This document shows positions 7,209 through 10,911 of a stretch of 10,911 nt of DNA, in pieces. This DNA is from Nitrospiraceae bacterium (GTDB taxonomy: Bacteria; Nitrospirota; Nitrospiria; Nitrospirales; Nitrospiraceae): positions 1 to 10,911 of the forward strand of contig JAICXS010000026.1 of assembly GCA_025934615.1 (NCBI GenBank), written 5' to 3'. Each line of letters begins with the position of its first letter. Within the stretch, counting starts at the first letter, position 1. A program made the position numbers and the translations under genes. Under the pieces are notes generated by a model. That model searched no databases. It was not told where the DNA came from and saw only the letters and a program-made list of their open reading frames with translations.

Positions 7209-8303
7209 TCAGCGATGGTCAGATTGGATGATCCCGCCGCCAAGGACACGGTCGCCCTGATAAAACACCGTCGATTGTCCCGGTGACAAGGTTCGTTGCG
7301 GCGTCTGAAAGATGACTCGCACCGTGCCATCGGGCGTCGGGTAAAGCTGCGCGGGCGCAGCCGGCGTGGCGTAACGAATTTTGACGTCTGCCGATGTTGC
7401 CCGAGTGAGAAGAGTCTCATCAAAGAGATTGAGGTCGGACACAATACATTCGGACTTAAACAGTCCATCTTCAGCGCCGAGCACGACGGTATTAGTTTCC
7501 GGCGCCACATGCTGAACGTAGAGCCGTTCGCCGGTTGCAATCCCTAACCCACGGCGCTGCCCGGGCGTATAATAAGCGATGCCTTCATGTCGCCCCAAAA
7601 CGTGTCCGGTTGTGTCGGTGAAGTTCCCAGGTCTTTTTGATTCGGGGGATTCGATTTCAATGAAGGTTCGATAATCACCCTGCGTCACAAAGCAAATCTC
7701 CTGGCTCTCTTTTAATTCATCTGCCGGCAAGCCCATGGATTCTGCTCGTTGCCAGACGTCCGGTTTTTGCATCGAGCCCACTGGAAACAGGAGTTTGGAA
7801 AGCCAAGCTGGATGAATGCGGTACAAGAAATAGCTCTGGTCTTTACGGACATCCAGCGCGCGCTGTAGAAACCATTGACCGCTTTCATCGACGACACGGG
7901 CATAGTGTCCTGTGGCGACAAAGTCAATCGAACGTGCCTGGGCGAGAGAATAGAGCGACCGCAATTTCACGCGCTCATTGCAGCGCACGCAGGGGTTGGG
8001 AGTCGTGCCGGCGAGATACCCGGCCAGAAAATCATCGATGACTCCGGCTCTAAAGTCCGATCTGGTGTCGATCACCTCGTGCGAGATGCCAAGCTGCTTG
8101 GCTGCAAACTTCGCGATTCCAACCTTGCAGCAGCTGCGCTCTTGCCATCGCTTCGTCACTGCGGATTCATCTTCGTGCTCCCATACCTGAAGCGTGACAC
8201 CGTGAACATCATACCCCTGTTCCACAAGAAGCATGGCAGCGACACAGCTATCGACGCCTCCACTCATTCCAAGAATAACCGTTGGTCGTGGCATTGGCTC
8301 CAT
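7209..8303 (-). CDS. mnmA: tRNA-specific 2-thiouridylase MnmA
   Basis: Cytoplasmic enzyme that puts sulfur on C2 of uridine 34 in the anticodons of tRNA-Lys, -Glu and -Gln, using ATP to adenylate the base and a persulfide sulfur donor. The product has 364 residues, normal for the family. The N-terminal PP-loop is SGGVDS at 14-19. The first catalytic cysteine lies in NPCVRCN (C105), TGHYA is at 131-135, KDQSYFL at 154-160, and the second catalytic cysteine is C204 in QEICFV. The C-terminal beta-barrel follows, including LGGGII near the end. The start codon directly abuts the bactofilin stop (TAG then ATG), indicating one transcript. A second ATG at codon 4, after GGAG, is an alternative start. 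All key residues are present. Confidence 0.97.
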   Translation of the reverse strand: MEPMPRPTVILGMSGGVDSCVAAMLLVEQGYDVHGVTLQVWEHEDESAVTKRWQERSCCKVGIAKFAAKQLGISHEVIDTRSDFRAGVIDDFLAGYLAGTTPNPCVRCNERVKLRSLYSLAQARSIDFVATGHYARVVDESGQWFLQRALDVRKDQSYFLYRIHPAWLSKLLFPVGSMQKPDVWQRAESMGLPADELKESQEICFVTQGDYRTFIEIESPESKRPGNFTDTTGHVLGRHEGIAYYTPGQRRGLGIATGERLYVQHVAPETNTVVLGAEDGLFKSECIVSDLNLFDETLLTRATSADVKIRYATPAAPAQLYPTPDGTVRVIFQTPQRTLSPGQSTVFYQGDRVLGGGIIQSDHR

Positions 8304-8765
8304 CTACGATGAAGATGATTCTTGGGCCCGCATCTTTCCTCGATGCATGGCCAAGTTATGGACCTTGTCAGGATTCGGAATATCCAGCTCTGTCCGCTCC
8401 ACTATTTTTTTCGGACCCATTTCACACATGCCATGATGATGTGCTCCCTCTTCCATGCCAAGCAAGGGCGTGCGCACGTCTCCAATGACAATCGCCGTCT
8501 TCAAAAGTTGAACCTTCTCAGTTGCCGTAATGGTGGCATTGACGTTTCCGCCGCAAACCACTACGCCGGCGACGATCAATCCTTTGATTGCGGCATGTTC
8601 CCCTATAATCAACGTCCCTTTCGCGTGGATTTCCCCTTCGAGCTGGCCATCAATCCGTACGGTGCCATCAAATCGGATCACGCCCTTGAAGTCAACCCCA
8701 CGGCCCAAAAATGTGAAGTTTTCTTCTCGTTCCTGCAGCTGTTTTTTCCCGTTTAATTCCCACAT
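8304..8765 (-). CDS. Bactofilin family cytoskeletal protein
   Basis: A 153-residue bactofilin, a protein that polymerises without nucleotide into filaments, often at the membrane, and helps shape cells or position other proteins. After a short N-terminal tail, residues about 20-115 carry the repeating beta-helix pattern (FLGRGVDFKGVIRFDG, VRIDGQLEGEI, GTLIIGEHAAIKGLI), ending in the family-typical IGDVRTP and EEGAHHHGMCEM. The tail from about 117 is charged and ends in serines. An AGGAGG site at 8770-8775 lies four bases before the ATG. It sits between parB and mnmA. Known examples, such as Myxococcus xanthus, link bactofilins with ParAB positioning, so a role in chromosome or partition-complex anchoring is plausible here but is inferred from position only. 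Confidence 0.93.
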   Translation of the reverse strand: MWELNGKKQLQEREENFTFLGRGVDFKGVIRFDGTVRIDGQLEGEIHAKGTLIIGEHAAIKGLIVAGVVVCGGNVNATITATEKVQLLKTAIVIGDVRTPLLGMEEGAHHHGMCEMGPKKIVERTELDIPNPDKVHNLAMHRGKMRAQESSSS

Positions 8766-8783
8766 GATTCCTCCTGTCTGTCA

Positions 8784-8810
8784 ACCAAGCAAGCGCGCGC
8801 TTACGTTGGT
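8784..8810. other. Dyad with 12-bp palindrome in the bactofilin leader
   Basis: AAGCGCGCGCTT at 8791-8802 is a perfect 12-bp palindrome, flanked by ACCAA (8784-8788) and TTGGT (8806-8810), which also pair. The whole dyad lies just upstream of the bactofilin ribosome site (8770-8775) in the direction of transcription. It could be a protein-binding operator or an RNA hairpin in the leader. No T-run follows, so a terminator is unlikely. Confidence 0.4.
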
Positions 8811-8872
8811 CCTGGTTGGCGAAGGGATATGGACACTCGAAGAGCAAAGAAAGATCTGGAATTGTGATGACG

Positions 8873-8878
8873 ATTATA
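8873..8878 (-). promoter_or_regulatory. Candidate -10 box for bactofilin-mnmA
   Basis: A perfect TATAAT on the minus strand lies in the 174-base gap between parB and the bactofilin gene, predicting a start near 8866 and a leader of about 100 bases. No convincing -35 hexamer is found 16-18 bases upstream, so it may be activator-dependent, use another signal, or be chance in this AT-richer stretch. Confidence 0.3.
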
Positions 8879-8939
8879 GAGAGCCAAATCGAAAGACGCG
8901 GGTTTTGGTGTTTATCGTAGGAACGGTTCGTCAAGGAAT

Positions 8940-9794
8940 CTAATTTTTCGGCACTCTCAGGAGCATCTCGATCAAACGGTCGAGCTCTTCAGGACCAAAA
9001 TAGTGTAGCAGAATTTTTCCACCTCTCCGGCTCTTCTGAATCGCAACCCGTGTCCCAAGATGTTTTTGAAGTCGCTCTTCGATATCGGAGTGCGGGGCCG
9101 GGCGGGCCACAGCGCGCCGAGGCTTTGACTCTTGAGACGCAATTTTTTCAGCTTGTCGAACAGATAATTGACCGTCGATGATCGAGCGATCGAGTGATTG
9201 TTGGGCCGTCGCGGTCGGCAATCCCAGAATTACTTTGGCATGACCGGTTGTTAGTTGCCCCATTTCGATCAACTGTTGGATATCATTAGGTAAGTTTGTC
9301 AGACGCGATATGTTTGCAATGGAGGAGCGGTCCTTCCCTATACGGTGGGCCACCTGCTCCTGGGTCAGTCCGAATTCAGTGATCAAGCGATGGTAAGCTC
9401 GTGCCGCTTCCATGGGATTCAGATCCTGCCGCTGAAGATTTTCGACAAGAGCGAGTTCCATTGCCTGCTCATCACTAGAATTTCTGATCACCGCTTTGAT
9501 TGTTGAAAGACCTGCAAGCTTCGACGCGCGAAAACGACGCTCCCCCGCAATAAGTTCATAGACGCCGTCGCCCTTTCGCCTGACCATGATCGGCTGAATC
9601 AATCCGTTTTTCTTAATTGATTCAGATAGTTCCAATATCTCATATTCAGAAAATGTCGTGCGAGGCTGATACCGGTTTGGAATAATTTGGCTCAAAGGCA
9701 CTTCTTGCACGTCCGCATGCTGCGGAGCAGGTTCCTTAAAATGAACTGTGGGCAACAGGGCTTCGAGGCCTTTACCGAGCGCCTTCTTCTCCAT
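8940..9794 (-). CDS. parB: Chromosome-partitioning protein ParB
   Basis: CTP-dependent DNA clamp that loads at parS sites, spreads on DNA, recruits SMC and stimulates the ParA ATPase. The product has 284 residues from the chosen ATG. A basic N-terminal stretch (KKALGKGLEALL) resembles the ParA-stimulating tail. The CTP-binding ParB/Srx domain includes GERRFRAS at about 84-91 and ENLQRQDLNPMEAA from 118. The helix-turn-helix around 143-165 (LTQEQVAHRIGKDRSS...) is the parS reader, followed by TGHAK near 183. The dimerisation domain is the last 50 residues. The ATG at 9792-9794 has AAGGAGG nine bases upstream; the longer TTG at 9798-9800 has only three bases of spacing. It overlaps the end of parA by 23 bases, so the two are translationally coupled. 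Confidence 0.97.
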   Translation of the reverse strand: MEKKALGKGLEALLPTVHFKEPAPQHADVQEVPLSQIIPNRYQPRTTFSEYEILELSESIKKNGLIQPIMVRRKGDGVYELIAGERRFRASKLAGLSTIKAVIRNSSDEQAMELALVENLQRQDLNPMEAARAYHRLITEFGLTQEQVAHRIGKDRSSIANISRLTNLPNDIQQLIEMGQLTTGHAKVILGLPTATAQQSLDRSIIDGQLSVRQAEKIASQESKPRRAVARPAPHSDIEERLQKHLGTRVAIQKSRRGGKILLHYFGPEELDRLIEMLLRVPKN

Positions 9795-10548
9795 GAGCAA
9801 GAACCTCCTTTGCTAATTCGAGATAGGCCTGAGCACCAGCGGACGCAGCGTTATAAAAGGCGGCAGGCTTCCCATAGCTTGGCGCCTCTGCCAGCGTGAC
9901 ATTCCTCGGAATCATGGTCTTATAGACTTTTTCTTTGAAGTGGTTGCGGATCTCTTCTGAAACCTGACGTCCAAGGCTATTCCGCGAATCGAACATGGTG
10001 AGCAAGATGCCTTCGAGCACCAAGGAAGGATTCAGCCCATCCTGGATTCGCTTCACATTAGCCATGAGGCGCCCGAGGCCTTCCATGGCATAGTACTCAC
10101 ATTGCACCGGTATCAAGACGGAATGGGCTCCCGCGAGGGCGTTAATCGTCAAAAAACCCAGTGCTGGTGGACAATCAATAATGATGTAATCATAACGGCC
10201 GACGATCTCTTGCAAGGATTTCTTCAGAACGCTTTCTCGTTCCTCAACATTCACCAGCTCTACTTCAGCCCCGACTAGGTCTGCAGTAGCCGGAATGATC
10301 CAAAGCCTTGCAATATTCGTTTGAGAAACGGCCTCGCTCAGAGGCTTTCCTCTCATGAGGCAATCATACAAGGAACAAGGCAGCGCTTTCTGGTCTATGC
10401 CCACTCCGCTTGTAGCGTTCGACTGGGGATCCATATCAATCAAGAGAACCGCTTGATCATTGATCGCCAAGGATGCCGACAAATTAATAGAAGTGGTTGT
10501 CTTTCCAACGCCGCCTTTTTGATTCGCAATTGCGATGATTCTCGCCAT
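9772..10548 (-). CDS. parA: Chromosome-partitioning ATPase ParA
   Basis: ParA/Soj-type ATPase that binds DNA non-specifically as an ATP dimer and moves ParB-parS complexes during chromosome segregation. The 258-residue length matches chromosomal ParA lacking an N-terminal DNA-binding domain. The deviant Walker A is KGGVGKTTT at 11-19 with signature K11 and catalytic K16; Walker A' is DMDPQSN at 38-44 (D38, D40); Walker B is YIIIDCPP at 121-128 (D125). The C-terminal region includes the family-typical TMIPRNVTLAEAPSYGKPA. AAGAGAG lies five bases upstream of the ATG. It follows rsmG by 48 bases, with a parS site between them, and leads into parB by overlap. The parS site 32 bases upstream could let ParB affect its expression. 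Confidence 0.98.
   Translation of the reverse strand: MARIIAIANQKGGVGKTTTSINLSASLAINDQAVLLIDMDPQSNATSGVGIDQKALPCSLYDCLMRGKPLSEAVSQTNIARLWIIPATADLVGAEVELVNVEERESVLKKSLQEIVGRYDYIIIDCPPALGFLTINALAGAHSVLIPVQCEYYAMEGLGRLMANVKRIQDGLNPSLVLEGILLTMFDSRNSLGRQVSEEIRNHFKEKVYKTMIPRNVTLAEAPSYGKPAAFYNAASAGAQAYLELAKEVLAHGEEGAR
9804..9810 (-). promoter_or_regulatory. parB ribosome binding site inside parA
   Basis: AAGGAGG on the minus strand lies inside the last codons of parA. Its spacing is nine bases to the ATG at 9794 but only three to the TTG at 9800, so it decides for the ATG as the parB start. Confidence 0.7.
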
Positions 10549-10580
10549 GGTTTCTCTCTTGTGAGGCTGGACCCGTGAAA

Positions 10581-10596
10581 TGTTCCACGTGGAACA
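10581..10596. promoter_or_regulatory. parS centromere site
   Basis: TGTTCCACGTGGAACA is a perfect 16-bp palindrome that matches the known bacterial parS consensus (Bacillus TGTTTCACGTGAAACA; the Pseudomonas form has the same TTCC/GGAA arms). With one flanking base on each side the symmetry reaches 18 bp (10580-10597). It lies between the rsmG stop codon and parA, next to the genes of the proteins that use it, the usual setting of chromosomal parS near the replication origin. Confidence 0.93.
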
Positions 10597-10911
10597 TCAA
10601 CGCCTTTTTAAAATCGTCAAAACCCTGTGTCCATACCCGCAAGGAAGGTCATAGGACAGCTCTCTGTCAATCTCAAAACCGCCTAACTCTTCCTTTTCTG
10701 AAAACGGCTTTGACCTGCATAAAATGAGTTTTCCATCGGCTGCACATAGCTCCAAACAGTGATCGATGATCGGGCCCATATTCAAAGCCCTGCTGATGAC
10801 GCAGGAGAACATTCCATAGTTTCCGTAATCCTCAGCAAAGGCTTGTAGGGTTTTCGGGATGGCCTTTACGTTTGTTAACTGCAGTGTTCCTATCATATGC
10901 CGTAAAAATGC
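10597..10911 (-). CDS. rsmG: 16S rRNA m7G527 methyltransferase RsmG (5' partial)
   Basis: C-terminal part, about 104 residues, of the SAM-dependent methyltransferase that makes 7-methylguanosine at position 527 of 16S rRNA (formerly GidB). The frame is open to the right edge; the first internal ATG is at 10894-10896, but upstream codons (AFLRH) match the family's FLR-type segment, so this is a truncation by the window. The visible part has a strand resembling LQLTNVKAIP, the VISRAL motif that marks the family, then LCAADGKLILCRSKP and a final HRVLTILKRR matching the usual R-x-LVVIxK ending. The lysine-glycine pair common after the GKLIL-type strand is replaced by CRSK. The rsmG-parA-parB order is widespread near bacterial origins, which supports the call. 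Confidence 0.88.
   Translation of the reverse strand, partial: AFLRHMIGTLQLTNVKAIPKTLQAFAEDYGNYGMFSCVISRALNMGPIIDHCLELCAADGKLILCRSKPFSEKEELGGFEIDRELSYDLPCGYGHRVLTILKRR

Noticed and set aside
8415..8441. Histidine-rich AHHHGMCEM in the bactofilin as a new metal site
   Set aside because: The surrounding EEGAxxxGxCxM pattern is the normal end of bactofilin domains, so only one or two histidines are extra.
8764..8943. Plus-strand frame of about 59 codons filling the bactofilin-parB gap
   Set aside because: No ribosome site precedes it and it opposes the leader of the bactofilin gene, where a promoter is expected; no family is recognised.
9798..9800. TTG as parB start
   Set aside because: It is only three bases from the AAGGAGG, while the ATG two codons later has good spacing.

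Overview
The window reads as ordinary chromosomal DNA of a Gram-negative-type bacterium with moderate GC content. Gene content and protein style (stand-alone Tll0287-like haem protein, PII-like small protein, bactofilin beside parAB, F1-only ATP synthase cluster) suggest Nitrospirota, perhaps Nitrospira. That placement comes from general familiarity, not a database search. There is no insertion sequence, CRISPR array, rRNA, tRNA or phage gene that I can support.

Left part, plus strand (2-1491): the C-terminal part of a PAS/HisKA histidine kinase, which runs off the left edge, is joined by an ATGA stop/start overlap to a membrane-anchored Tll0287-like (DUF3365) protein with one CxxCH c-type haem motif. 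They look like a translationally coupled sensor pair. A convergent minus-strand gene (1508-1810) encodes a 100-residue PII-like protein. The 242-base gap after it holds only a doubtful small plus-strand ORF.

Middle, minus strand (2053-7053): atpH-atpA-atpG-atpD-atpC, the five subunits of the F1 part of ATP synthase, transcribed right to left. No F0 gene (atpB, atpE, atpF) is present; the gene upstream of atpH is mnmA. A good promoter candidate (TTGACA, 18-base spacer, TGC-TAGTTT) lies just upstream of atpH and implies a later atpH start than the longest reading frame. A long imperfect inverted repeat sits between atpG and atpD.

Right part, minus strand (7209-10911): reading in the direction of transcription, the end of rsmG (off the right edge), a perfect 16-bp parS palindrome, parA, parB, a bactofilin gene and mnmA. 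ParA, ParB and parS form the chromosome-partition module. The adjacent bactofilin is a cytoskeletal polymer that in some bacteria works with ParAB. RsmG and MnmA modify 16S rRNA and tRNA respectively.

Most of the window is housekeeping. The parts most worth a second look are the haem sensor/kinase pair, the atpG-atpD inverted repeat, the promoter of the F1-only operon, the parS site touching the rsmG stop codon, and the bactofilin leader with its dyad.
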